Source: Caldilinea sp. CFX5 (lineage in GTDB: Bacteria > Chloroflexota > Anaerolineae > Caldilineales > Caldilineaceae). Taken from it: a stretch of DNA of 23,317 bases. The stretch spans positions 1-23,317 of the forward strand of contig QWII01000137.1 of NCBI GenBank assembly GCA_021405325.1, given 5' to 3'. Made by a program: the position numbers and the translations under genes. The notes below the pieces were generated by a model that was not told where the DNA came from, did not search any database, and worked only from the letters and a program-made list of their open reading frames with translations. Below, one piece after another: positions 1-7,566 of this stretch; within the stretch, counting starts at the first letter, position 1, and the number at the start of each line of letters is the position of its first letter.

Positions 1-76
1 GTTGCGGCAACTGCTGTCGATAAGGGCGCAGTTCAACCGCCAGATCATCGGGAACCTCCAATTGAATCATCTGCAT
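1..76 (-). CDS. Partial hypothetical protein (N-terminal 25 residues)
   Basis: Reading the minus strand from the ATG at 76-74 gives an open frame that runs off the window, beginning MQMIQLEVPDDLAVELRPY. The pattern (short amphipathic strand, then 'PDDLAxxLRPYxxxLPQ') resembles small proteins of about 100 residues that are common in Chloroflexota and cyanobacteria and often sit beside PIN-domain toxins; that link is from memory and is not shown here. A weak purine-rich stretch (GGGGCGG) lies just upstream of the start. Only 25 codons are visible, so the function cannot be assigned. It could be a chance frame, but the composition looks like real protein. Confidence 0.5.
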   Translation of the reverse strand, partial: MQMIQLEVPDDLAVELRPYRQQLPQ

Positions 77-345
77 CAACGCCGCCCCACTTATGCGAAT
101 CCCCTAGCGTTACACTAACGACAGTCAGTATACGCCAAAACACCTCGCGGGTCAATAGTTATGCAACGCTTCTCGTGACGATGCTCCGCGTCGTCATGCA
201 GGCTGGACGCTCGGCGTCCCACGAAGACTGCCAGCGGAACACACACCGCACACACATAACTAAAGCCCTTTTGTGTTGCACGGAAGAGGGGCGCGGAGCG
301 CCCGGTCTGCGTTCCGCCGCAGAGCAGCGGAACGAGGAAACGGCA

Positions 346-411
346 GCGTGCGTGGCACTGACCAAGACAATGCTGTCGATCCAATCGTCTACTGGTCAGT
401 GCAGCGCACGC
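346..411. repeat. 66-bp inverted-repeat unit, copy 1
   Basis: The arm at 346-364 pairs with 393-411 (19 bp, two mismatches), leaving a loop of about 28-30 nt. The same 48-nt offset between inverted cores recurs at 577-642, which suggests a repeated element and not a chance hairpin. Confidence 0.6.
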
Positions 412-504
412 GGGGTAGTCCCTTCGCTTTGCCTGCAACGGCTCTGCTATTTCTACTTACGCAGTCCTGACCCCAAAAGCGGCCTATGTGGTGGGTATGC
501 TGTG

Positions 505-598
505 GAGCCGACCACGCGTGCGCGGCACTGACCCGTCCCGACTGTCCCTCCGCGGCAACCAAAACGAGCCGACCACGCGTGCGCGGCACTGACCCGTC
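505..598. repeat. 33-bp direct repeat pair
   Basis: The 33 bases at 505-537 are repeated exactly at 566-598 (period 61). Each copy starts GAGCCGACCACGCG and ends GGCACTGACCCGTC, so it contains the 18-bp core of the surrounding repeat family. Confidence 0.75.
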
Positions 599-642
599 GA
601 TTGGTGCAGCAACGAAGCGGTCTTGGTCAGTGCCACGCACGC
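577..642. repeat. 66-bp inverted-repeat unit, copy 2
   Basis: The core at 577-594 is inverted at 625-642 with the same spacing as copy 1. In addition the 24 bases at 622-645 are the exact reverse complement of 343-366, linking the two units. Confidence 0.6.
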
Positions 643-720
643 TGCTTCATGCTGGAGCAAAAAAGAGATGGGTGATGATTGGTTATCGATGCTAGACGCA
701 GCAACAAAGAGGTCAGAGGG

Positions 721-3700
721 TCAAATTTCAAAGGTGGGTGGAGACACCACCACCCGAAATGCGCCACCATTAACATTAGGCTCGTATAGATTATGAGTAG
801 TTAGGCGCAAAAGATAACAGGCAGAGAAGTATGCTCCACCCCGTAATACTCTATGCACATCAATACCGGCATTTAGGCGTTCACGACCATCATGAGAAAG
901 ATATGGATAAGTAAATTCCCTATGTCTGCGATCTGTACCGGCGAGGCTACGAGTCCATTCCCAACAATTACCACTTAATTCCTCAACACCATAAACACTA
1001 GAACCCTGAGGAAATATTCCTACCGTGTTCGTATTTTCTATTTCTGTCTCCTTGCAATTTGCATAATTTGAATTTATTTTATTACCCCAAGGATAACGTC
1101 TTGCTGGGTTTATGTTTTTACGCGTTTTTTGTACAGCCAGCACTTGCACTTGAGACTTACTTAATATTTGCATTTGGCGTCGTTGGGGAAGTTCTAAGCC
1201 ACCACGCCCAGCCTTTTCCCACTCGGGTTCGTTAGGCAGAGTAACAATCCAATTGCGTGGTATAAATTTGTTATCACGTAAATAGAATGTCAACCAACGG
1301 GTAAATGCTAAAGCTTCGTACCAACTGATGCCTAGAATTGGGTGATTCGGCAAAGAATAAGGATGAATGTCACCGGCTGGGCAATCACGCCAATTCAAAA
1401 ATTCGCGTACTAATTTATCTTGTTCATCTCGACGATAAATTACATTCTGTACCTGTCCAGCTTTCCAAAAACCTACTTCCTTTGCTTCTGACCACCACTT
1501 TTGATCTGAATAACCGCCACTCGTCACAAATTGTTTAAATTGGGCATTGGTGACCAGATAGCGACCAATCCAATAGCCATAGGTAATGTCATAGATATGT
1601 TGTGGCTTTTCACTATCGTAGGCCAGCGGATCATCATCCCCACTACCCATAATAAACGGCCCCGGCGGCACGTAACAGAACTCCATCCCCTCAATCGTCA
1701 TCACTTCGGGGCGGGGATCACCCAAACGCGCCAGGGCGCGACCGGCGTGGGCGCGCAACACCGGTTTGATCACCTTATCATTGCGCAGCGTCTTGACCAG
1801 TTCCTGCACCACTGCCTGTTGACAGGCCGGCGTCACGCCACCGGGCCAGGCATCGGCCACCGCTTCGCCGGCCAGCACAATGGCGCGACCGGGCTCGCCC
1901 TGCCCGCTGTTGATTAGCCCTTGCACGGCATCCCCCGCCGCGCCATCGCGCCCCTGGACAATCCCCAGCACGCCGATGGTGAGCAGAATTACCTCATGCC
2001 ATTCACTCTGATCGAGATGGGCGGCCAGCCGTTTGACCAGCGGCGTCACCTCCTGCTGAGCCAGATTGGCCGCGCCGACAGCGGCCAGATATTCCATAAA
2101 GGTGAGATGGATAAAGCCATATTCGCCCGGCCCCCGTTCGAGCAGGAGGCTGGCGTAGTCGCGGGCGTCTTTGAGCAGGTGGGCTGCGGCGCGGGCGGGG
2201 TCCGGCTCGCCGCGTTGGCGGTAGATGGTTTCCAGTTGGTGTTGCAGCGCGGCTTCTTTCACCAAGCCTTTGCCGGGGCTGCTCTCTTGCATCCAAAGCG
2301 CCAGCGGGGCCAGGATCTTGAGCGTCTCCACATAGTCGAGTTGGCGGCTGCTCTGGTGGCGATCCAGCCCGCGGGCGACATTCCAGGTGCTGAGAAGCGT
2401 TTTGACATATTGCTCATAGAGTTGCACCCGCCGTTCGGGCAGCAATACCCCCTGCCGTTTCATCAAGGCCAGAATGGTCAACAGGAGCGGATTGGCGGCC
2501 AGTTGTTGCACGCCGGGGTTGTGGTGCAGGGCATCGAGCAATTCAGCTTTTTCGGCGGCGGCGGCTTTGCCGGCCTCCGGGTTCTTACCGCGGATCGCCT
2601 CTTCCAGCACCACGCTCCACTTGTCGACAAAGGCGCTCTGGTCTTCGGCATCAAAATCGACCAGCGTACAGGTCTGCACGCCCGGTGCGCTCAAGGGCGC
2701 GTCGCGATAGCCCACAATGCGGCTGGTGAGGACAAATTTGTTGCCGCTCTGGCGATGGTGAGCAAAGAAGGTCTCGACCCGGTTGACAATGCGGGCGCGC
2801 TGACCGCGCTCCTGCACCTCATCCAGTCCGTCAAAGAGCAAGAGGGCGCGACCGCTGCTCAAGGCGCTGCGCAACAGGTCAGCCACGGGCAGATCCTCAA
2901 TGCCCTGGCGGCGGTAGTAGTCGCCCAGAAATTCTTGCAACGAACAGTCCCGTTGCGCCAACTCGTTGGCATAGGCGGCCAGCGGAATGAGGATGGGCAA
3001 GCGGTGGGCCAGCGCCGGCAGCGGCGGCTGGTCGAGCGCCAGTCCTAGCGCCAGATGTTTGAGAAAGGTCGTCTTGCCCGCGCCCGGATCGCCCAGGATG
3101 ACCAGCCCGGCATGTTCCGCCAGCAGATCGAGCAGCGGCAATGGAACGCTCAACCGTTCACCAATGGCAAAGCGTTCCTCCTCGCTCACGGCGCGACCGG
3201 CCAGCTTGAGGGAGCGGCTCCAGGTCTCGCCTTCGGGCAGTTCAATGCGCGCCTTGAGCGGCACATACATCGCCAGCAACGGCAGGTTGAGCGACACCCG
3301 GTCGGCCATGCCAATGCCCTTGATGTCGAGAATGCTATGTTTGTTCCAGAGCAGTTGGAGATAACGTTCGGTGGCCTGCTGCAATGCCGCATCGGCCAGC
3401 GGTTTGGCGGTGAGGGTGCGAACAAAACTTTCGGCGACGTTGTGGAAATGGTATTGAGTAATTGGGTTATTGGCACCGGTGATGAGCGTGTTGTTGGTCG
3501 CGTTGCCACCGATGGTAATGTTATGGTCGCCTGTGACCGAAAGGCGGCTGCCAAGTTTTTTGAACTGGGCTTCTAACAGTTGGAGAGTGGTGGCCCGCTC
3601 TTCCTCCGGTAAATGTTCCACCAGGGTTTGCAGGGCATCCACCTTTTCCAGCAAGGTGTCGAGGGCGTCGCGCAGCTCATCGTCAGTGCGGGCGTTTTCC

Positions 3701-3969
3701 GTCAACTGGGTGGCCAGGGTGCGTTCGTTTTCATCATCGCGCGCTTTCCACGCTTCCAGTTGGTTGGCAATCAAATCAGCGCCGATGCCGCCGACAATGC
3801 CGGCCAACACGGTGCGTGGATCATCGCTGGTAGCGGCCAGGGGCAGGAGGGTCATGCCGGCCAGCGCGCCGTAGAGCGTTTTGGGTGTCCAATCTTCAAT
3901 CGTGCGCGCCAGGTCGGCCAGCTTCTGGCGGCTCGCGATGAGCCAGGTCGGGGTTGCGGTTTTGGTCAT
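721..3969 (-). CDS. NACHT/STAND ATPase with C-terminal FGE (SUMF1)-like domain
   Basis: This 1082-residue protein has a hydrophobic Gly/Ala-rich stretch at 31-68, a charged coiled-coil-like region at 70-140, a short Asn/Gly-rich segment (about 145-172), and a NACHT module. Walker A is GDPGAGKTT (293-301), Walker B is LLLFDGLDE (376-384) and a sensor-like TSR lies near 415. A helical region ends about 750. From about 757 to the C-terminus is a formylglycine-generating-enzyme/C-type-lectin fold domain (PGPFIMGS, LPNEPEWEKAGRGG, GNCWEW, RVLRGGAY, AFRVV). STAND ATPases are signal-gated oligomerising switches, several of them anti-phage; the target here is unknown. The usual FGE Cys pair is not intact (GGAYFSAC keeps at most one), so binding is likelier than catalysis. 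The ATG at 3969 was chosen because AAAGAGAT precedes it and a candidate promoter lies just upstream; a TTG at 4062 would precede that promoter. The C-terminal domain is much more AT-rich than the rest. Confidence 0.88.
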   Translation of the reverse strand: MTKTATPTWLIASRQKLADLARTIEDWTPKTLYGALAGMTLLPLAATSDDPRTVLAGIVGGIGADLIANQLEAWKARDDENERTLATQLTENARTDDELRDALDTLLEKVDALQTLVEHLPEEERATTLQLLEAQFKKLGSRLSVTGDHNITIGGNATNNTLITGANNPITQYHFHNVAESFVRTLTAKPLADAALQQATERYLQLLWNKHSILDIKGIGMADRVSLNLPLLAMYVPLKARIELPEGETWSRSLKLAGRAVSEEERFAIGERLSVPLPLLDLLAEHAGLVILGDPGAGKTTFLKHLALGLALDQPPLPALAHRLPILIPLAAYANELAQRDCSLQEFLGDYYRRQGIEDLPVADLLRSALSSGRALLLFDGLDEVQERGQRARIVNRVETFFAHHRQSGNKFVLTSRIVGYRDAPLSAPGVQTCTLVDFDAEDQSAFVDKWSVVLEEAIRGKNPEAGKAAAAEKAELLDALHHNPGVQQLAANPLLLTILALMKRQGVLLPERRVQLYEQYVKTLLSTWNVARGLDRHQSSRQLDYVETLKILAPLALWMQESSPGKGLVKEAALQHQLETIYRQRGEPDPARAAAHLLKDARDYASLLLERGPGEYGFIHLTFMEYLAAVGAANLAQQEVTPLVKRLAAHLDQSEWHEVILLTIGVLGIVQGRDGAAGDAVQGLINSGQGEPGRAIVLAGEAVADAWPGGVTPACQQAVVQELVKTLRNDKVIKPVLRAHAGRALARLGDPRPEVMTIEGMEFCYVPPGPFIMGSGDDDPLAYDSEKPQHIYDITYGYWIGRYLVTNAQFKQFVTSGGYSDQKWWSEAKEVGFWKAGQVQNVIYRRDEQDKLVREFLNWRDCPAGDIHPYSLPNHPILGISWYEALAFTRWLTFYLRDNKFIPRNWIVTLPNEPEWEKAGRGGLELPQRRQMQILSKSQVQVLAVQKTRKNINPARRYPWGNKINSNYANCKETEIENTNTVGIFPQGSSVYGVEELSGNCWEWTRSLAGTDRRHREFTYPYLSHDGRERLNAGIDVHRVLRGGAYFSACYLLRLTTHNLYEPNVNGGAFRVVVSPPTFEI

Positions 3970-4018
3970 AGGGGTTATATCTCTTTTGGTTGTCGTATGT
4001 ACAGGAACGATGAGGGTA

Positions 4019-4047
4019 AGTATGAAAGAAAGTAACAAAAAAGTCAA
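4019..4047 (-). promoter_or_regulatory. Candidate sigma-70 promoter for the NACHT gene
   Basis: On the minus strand, TTGACT (4047-4042) is followed by a 17-bp T-rich spacer and CATACT (4024-4019). This gives a leader of roughly 40 nt to the ATG at 3969. The match is 5/6 and 4/6 to consensus. It also argues against a TTG start at 4062. Confidence 0.45.
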
Positions 4048-4051
4048 CCGC

Positions 4052-4200
4052 GAACACAACAACGGATTTGGGTAGCAACGGATTTGTCATCGTCCCATGG
4101 GGACGCTTGAGGTTAGCCAAAGGTTACACTCTTCCCTAAACTCAACCATCCCTACGGGACAGGGGTAAATCCGCTGCTACCCAAATCCGTTGTTGTGTTC
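4052..4200. repeat. 34-bp inverted repeat in divergent promoter region
   Basis: The arms 4052-4085 and 4167-4200 are reverse complements with a single mismatch over 34 bp. The loop is 81 nt and contains an imperfect palindrome (CGTCCCATGGGGACG, 4091-4105). It sits between the divergent NACHT and nadE genes. It could be a small palindromic mobile element or a regulatory structure; the sequence does not decide. Confidence 0.8.
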
Positions 4201-4221
4201 TTGCCTGCAATCGAGTACACT
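4193..4221 (+). promoter_or_regulatory. Weak candidate promoter for nadE
   Basis: TTGTGT (4193-4198), a 17-bp spacer and TACACT (4216-4221) lie about 40 nt before the nadE start. The -35 falls inside the right arm of the inverted repeat. The match is only partial (3/6 and 4/6). Confidence 0.25.
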
Positions 4222-4258
4222 ACCAAGAAATTGTCATTTTAACACGAAGGAGGGGTGA

Positions 4259-6322
4259 ATGACTCATCCGTTTTATTCAATCTATCATCATGGCTTTGTG
4301 CGGGTGGCGGTGGGTGTACCATTGGTGCGGGTCGCCAACCCGGTTTACAATGGCGAACGGACGCTGGCGTTGGCCCAACGAGCGGCGGAACAAGGGGCGG
4401 CGGTTGCGCTTTTCCCCGAACTGGGCATTTCGGCCTATACTAATGATGATCTATTTCACCAGGAGACGTTACTCAATGCGACAGTTGAGGCGCTGGGAAA
4501 ATTGGTGGAAGCCAGCCAGGCCTTGACCCCGATCCTGTTGGTGGGCGCACCCTTATCGTTTGAAGGCAAACTCTTTAACTGTGCGGTCGTCATTTATCGC
4601 GGCGCCGTGTTGGGAATTGTGCCCAAAAGCTATTTGCCCAACTACCGTGAGTTTTACGAAAAACGCCAATTTACAGCAGCGCGCAATGCCGTCAGCAACG
4701 AAGTGACCTTTCTGGGCAAACCAACCCCATTCGGGACGGATCTGATCTTCGATGCCGTCAACGTCCCCAACTTCGCCCTCCATGTCGAGATTTGCGAAGA
4801 TGTCTGGACACCGATCCCACCCAGCACCTACGCCGCGCTGGCCGGTGCAACGGTCTTAGCCAATCTATCGGCCAGCAACATCACCGTGGGCAAGGCCGAC
4901 TATCGCCGTGATCTCTGCGCCACCCAATCGGGTAAGTGCATTGCGGCTTATCTCTATTCTGCCGCCGGCCCTGGCGAATCGACCACCGATCTGGCCTGGG
5001 ACGGGCACGCCTTGATCTATGAAAACAACGAACTGTTGGCCGAGGCGGAACGCTTTGCTCGTGACGAGCAGGTCATCGCCGCCGACATTGACCTGGAGCG
5101 GCTGGTGCAGGAGCGGATGCGCATGACCAGCTTCAATGATGCCGTGAGCGACCACCGGGAACGGGTGCGTGCTGTACGCCGGGTGCGCTTTGCGTTTCAG
5201 ATGCCGGAAAATGTCACCGGGTTGCTGCGCAATGTTGAGCGTTTCCCCTACGTCCCCAGTGACCCGCGCGTGCGGGATGAGCGCTGTTTTGAAGCGTACA
5301 ACATCCAGGTGCATGGCCTGATGAAACGACTGGAGGCGACCAGCATCCAGAAAGTGGTCATCGGCGTCTCCGGCGGGTTAGATTCGACGCAGGCGCTGGT
5401 GGTAGCGGCGCGCACGATGGATCGCATGGGCTTGCCGCGCACCAATATCCTCGCCTACACCATGCCCGGCTTTGCCACCACCGACCGCACCAAGAGCAAC
5501 GCCTGGCAGTTGATGACGGCGTTGGGGGTCAGCGCCCAGGAGATCGACATTCGCCCCTCGGCCCTACAAATGTTGCGCGACATCGGCCACCCCTTTGCCG
5601 ACGAAGAGCCGCTCTTTGACATCACCTTTGAGAATGTCCAGGCCGGTGAGCGCACGTCGCACCTCTTCCGGCTGGCGAACTATCAGAACGCCCTCGTCCT
5701 CGGCACCGGCGACCTGAGTGAACTGGCGCTGGGCTGGGCCACCTACGGCGTGGGCGACCAGATGTCCCACTACAATGTCAATGTCTCGGTGCCCAAGACC
5801 TTGATTCAATACCTGATCCGCTGGGTGATCGAAACCTGCCAGTTCAGCGCCGAAACCAACGTCGTCCTCCAATCGATCCTGGACACCGAGATCTCGCCCG
5901 AACTGGTGCCGGACATCAGCGGCAAGGGGGAACAGCCAGCCCAAAGCACCCAGGCCAAGATCGGCCCCTACGAGTTACAGGATTTCCACCTCTATTACAT
6001 CACCCGTTTTGGCCTGCGCCCCAGCAAGGTCGCCTTTCTGGCTCATCACGCCTGGGGGGACAAGACACGGGGCAACTGGTCCGATCTGCTGCCGCCGGAA
6101 AAGCGTAACGAATATGACCTGTCCACGATCAAAAAGTGGCTGGCAACCTTTCTCTTCCGCTTCTTCCAGACCAGCCAATTCAAACGCTCGGCGCTGCCCA
6201 ATGGCCCCAAAGTCGGCTCCGGCGGCTCCCTCTCCCCGCGCGGCGACTGGCGCGCCCCCAGCGATTCCGAGGCGACCATTTGGCTGGAAGAATTGCGCCG
6301 TAATGTGCCGGAGCAGGGGTAA
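4259..6322 (+). CDS. nadE: Glutamine-dependent NAD(+) synthetase
   Basis: The enzyme makes NAD+ from deamido-NAD+ and ATP, using ammonia released from glutamine and channelled between two domains; it is cytoplasmic and the last step of NAD biosynthesis. The N-terminal nitrilase-fold glutaminase shows the Glu-Lys-Cys triad: E54 in [11 protein letters not shown]123 in [16 protein letters not shown] and C179 in HVEICEDVW. The C-terminal synthetase carries the PP-loop SGGLDS at 371-376, and further on [12 protein letters not shown] and [13 protein letters not shown]. The length of 687 residues fits the long, glutaminase-fused class (mycobacterial-type, about 680). The start is supported by an excellent Shine-Dalgarno, AAGGAGG at 4245-4251, 7 nt before the ATG. 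It appears to be a single-gene transcript: a large hairpin follows it and the divergent NACHT gene precedes it. Confidence 0.96.
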   Translation: MTHPFYSIYHHGFVRVAVGVPLVRVANPVYNGERTLALAQRAAEQGAAVALFPELGISAYTNDDLFHQETLLNATVEALGKLVEASQALTPILLVGAPLSFEGKLFNCAVVIYRGAVLGIVPKSYLPNYREFYEKRQFTAARNAVSNEVTFLGKPTPFGTDLIFDAVNVPNFALHVEICEDVWTPIPPSTYAALAGATVLANLSASNITVGKADYRRDLCATQSGKCIAAYLYSAAGPGESTTDLAWDGHALIYENNELLAEAERFARDEQVIAADIDLERLVQERMRMTSFNDAVSDHRERVRAVRRVRFAFQMPENVTGLLRNVERFPYVPSDPRVRDERCFEAYNIQVHGLMKRLEATSIQKVVIGVSGGLDSTQALVVAARTMDRMGLPRTNILAYTMPGFATTDRTKSNAWQLMTALGVSAQEIDIRPSALQMLRDIGHPFADEEPLFDITFENVQAGERTSHLFRLANYQNALVLGTGDLSELALGWATYGVGDQMSHYNVNVSVPKTLIQYLIRWVIETCQFSAETNVVLQSILDTEISPELVPDISGKGEQPAQSTQAKIGPYELQDFHLYYITRFGLRPSKVAFLAHHAWGDKTRGNWSDLLPPEKRNEYDLSTIKKWLATFLFRFFQTSQFKRSALPNGPKVGSGGSLSPRGDWRAPSDSEATIWLEELRRNVPEQG

Positions 6323-6341
6323 AAGTAACCCGCTGTTTTAA

Positions 6342-6406
6342 CCATAAAATGACAAAGCCCACAAAGAGCGGCGAACCGTTTCTTCGTGGGCTTTGTCATT
6401 TTATGG
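6342..6406. terminator. Long hairpin after nadE, probable terminator
   Basis: Perfect 21-bp arms (6342-6362 and 6386-6406; core CATAAAATGACAAAGCCCAC) enclose a 23-nt loop. The base of the stem is AT-rich on both strands, so it could act in either direction. It begins 20 nt after the nadE stop codon. Confidence 0.7.
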
Positions 6407-6673
6407 CGCAAAGGGTAGCAAGAGGAGACCGTAAACTAGATAAGTATATTTTTTCACAATCCTAGCCAGTTGACCAGGATCACAACTAGCCAACACGGTA
6501 GGATCTTTCCCCGCCAATTTGGTTAGAATGATTCCATTCTTGGATACAATAGCGCAATCTATGTGTAAAAGCTGTCATCTACCTTGCTGGGCAGATGACA
6601 GTCCTGCCGATCGTTCAGCATAACCAACAGCAGAGCAATTTTCCCTCCCATCAGCCATCATGAAAGGAATTCC
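6407..6673 (+). other. Leader region upstream of the cytochrome/oxidase cluster
   Basis: No gene is apparent. A TACAAT at 6545-6550 is a possible -10 with only a poor -35 (TTAGAA, 6523-6528). A 9-bp perfect hairpin (CTGTCATCT at 6572-6580, AGATGACAG at 6593-6601) would lie in the 5' leader. AAAGGA at 6663-6668 is the ribosome binding site for the gene at 6674. Confidence 0.4.
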
Positions 6674-7414
6674 ATGGTTAGAAAAATCTTTGGCTGGATT
6701 GCCGGCCTGGCCCTGGTGTTAATTTTCTTAACCGCGGTCAGTCCCGATCTGGTACGCGGCTATGTCTTTAGTGAAGACCCGCGCAATAACGGTCAACGGG
6801 TCTATGACACCTATTGTATTGGTTGTCATGGCCAAGATGGGCGGGGCGAGGGGGACGCGGCCCAGTTTCTCAACCCCAAGCCGCGTAATTTTGTCGATGG
6901 CGACTATAAGTTTTTCCACTTTGGCGAAGCCGGCCCGCTCCCCTCGGATGACAGCTTGAAAATTACCATCCGGAATGGCTTGCCTGGTTCATCCATGCCC
7001 GCCTTTGCCCTGCTGGCGGACCAGGAGATCAGAGATGTCACCGCCTACATCAAGAGTATGCGGGCCGGGGGCTGGGTGGAGCCGGCGCCGATTCAAGCGG
7101 CGGCCGGGCCGGTGCCGATTGCGGGCGCCACTGGTGCGGAACTCTATATGGGCGCCGGTTGTAATGCTTGTCATCTGCTGGATGCGGTCGGTGCGATTGG
7201 CGGCGTCGGGCCAAGCCTGAATGAACTCGGCAGCCGGCTCTCGGTTGAAGAGATCACCCAATCGATTGCCGAACCAAACGCCGTGATTGCCGCCGTCTGT
7301 CCGGCCGGTCCTTGCCCGGCTGGGGTGATGCCGCAGAACTTCGCCGAGCGCTTGTCGGCAGAGCAGATCAAGACATTAGCGGAATTCTTACACAGTAATC
7401 CGGTAAAGCAGTAA
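6674..7414 (+). CDS. Membrane-anchored di-haem cytochrome c, probable CcoP-like electron-entry subunit
   Basis: This 246-residue protein starts with a hydrophobic anchor or uncleaved signal (about residues 5-22) and then has two class I cytochrome c domains facing the outside. Haem site 1 is C48-IG-C51-H52 with the likely axial Met at M108 (GLPGSSMPAF); haem site 2 is C163-NA-C166-H167 with M219. Domain 1 is of the type found in cbb3 subunit III. Together with the adjacent ccoN and ccoO, and the absence of a normal ccoP, this suggests it supplies the CcoP haems. Just before M219 is an unusual CPAGPC motif (C209, C214), shared with the cytochrome at 14461. It could instead be a free-standing donor to the oxidase. 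The start is the ATG preceded by AAAGGA. Confidence 0.88.
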   Translation: MVRKIFGWIAGLALVLIFLTAVSPDLVRGYVFSEDPRNNGQRVYDTYCIGCHGQDGRGEGDAAQFLNPKPRNFVDGDYKFFHFGEAGPLPSDDSLKITIRNGLPGSSMPAFALLADQEIRDVTAYIKSMRAGGWVEPAPIQAAAGPVPIAGATGAELYMGAGCNACHLLDAVGAIGGVGPSLNELGSRLSVEEITQSIAEPNAVIAAVCPAGPCPAGVMPQNFAERLSAEQIKTLAEFLHSNPVKQ

Positions 7415-7471
7415 TCTTTATAGGTCACATAATTCACTTCAGCAATAACCATGAAAATCTTCATTTGATCA

Positions 7472-7531
7472 AAGCTTACGCAGATTTCACCGATTTTCCT
7501 CTGCTCTAATCTGCGTAAGCTGCGTAAGCTT
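7472..7531. repeat. Inverted repeat between cytochrome c and ccoN
   Basis: AAGCTTACGCAGATT (7472-7486) is inverted at 7508-7521 (AATCTGCGTAAGCT), and the unit GCGTAAGCT is repeated again at 7522-7530. It looks like an extragenic palindromic element. It lies within the presumed transcript, so it could also stabilise or segment the mRNA. Confidence 0.6.
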
Positions 7532-7566
7532 GGATGATTTTCACATTAGGAATTAAGGAGATCCGA

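Larger units (their letters stand above)
77..720. other. Non-coding region with GC-rich interspersed repeats
   Basis: No convincing gene was found here; the open frames on both strands are short, Arg/Cys/Ala-rich and overlap each other. The stretch carries five copies of an 18-bp core (GCGTGCG[C/T]GGCACTGACC-like) in both orientations at 346-363, 394-411, 516-533, 577-594 and 625-642. There is also a small hairpin at 311-333 (GTTCCGC...GCGGAAC). It lies downstream of the NACHT gene and upstream of the truncated minus-strand gene. No obvious terminator with a T-run was seen after the NACHT stop. Confidence 0.6.

Noticed and set aside
175..531. Several overlapping open frames in the first 700 bases
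   Set aside because: Low-complexity, cysteine/arginine-rich translations that follow the repeat units on both strands, with no start signals.
721..1700. Active formylglycine-generating (sulfatase-activating) enzyme
   Set aside because: The conserved catalytic cysteine pair is not intact and no sulfatase gene is nearby; a binding role for the fold is more likely.
1921..3048. 375-residue open frame antisense to the NACHT gene
   Set aside because: It lies opposite the Walker motifs of a clear NACHT protein; no ribosome binding site or family pattern.
3970..4062. N-terminal extension of the NACHT protein that looks like a signal peptide (TTG start at 4062)
   Set aside because: A TTG start with no ribosome binding site would lie upstream of a good minus-strand promoter, and the region is part of an inverted repeat. 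The ATG at 3969 with AAAGAGAT is better.
6561..6623. 20-residue peptide containing CKSCH, like a haem-binding site, upstream of the cytochrome gene
   Set aside because: Too short for a cytochrome, without an export signal or ribosome binding site, and explained by the 6572-6601 hairpin sequence.
7464..7473. TTTGATCAAA as an FNR-type oxygen-responsive operator
   Set aside because: The half-sites are directly joined without the 4-bp spacer of FNR sites; the match is too short to support regulation.
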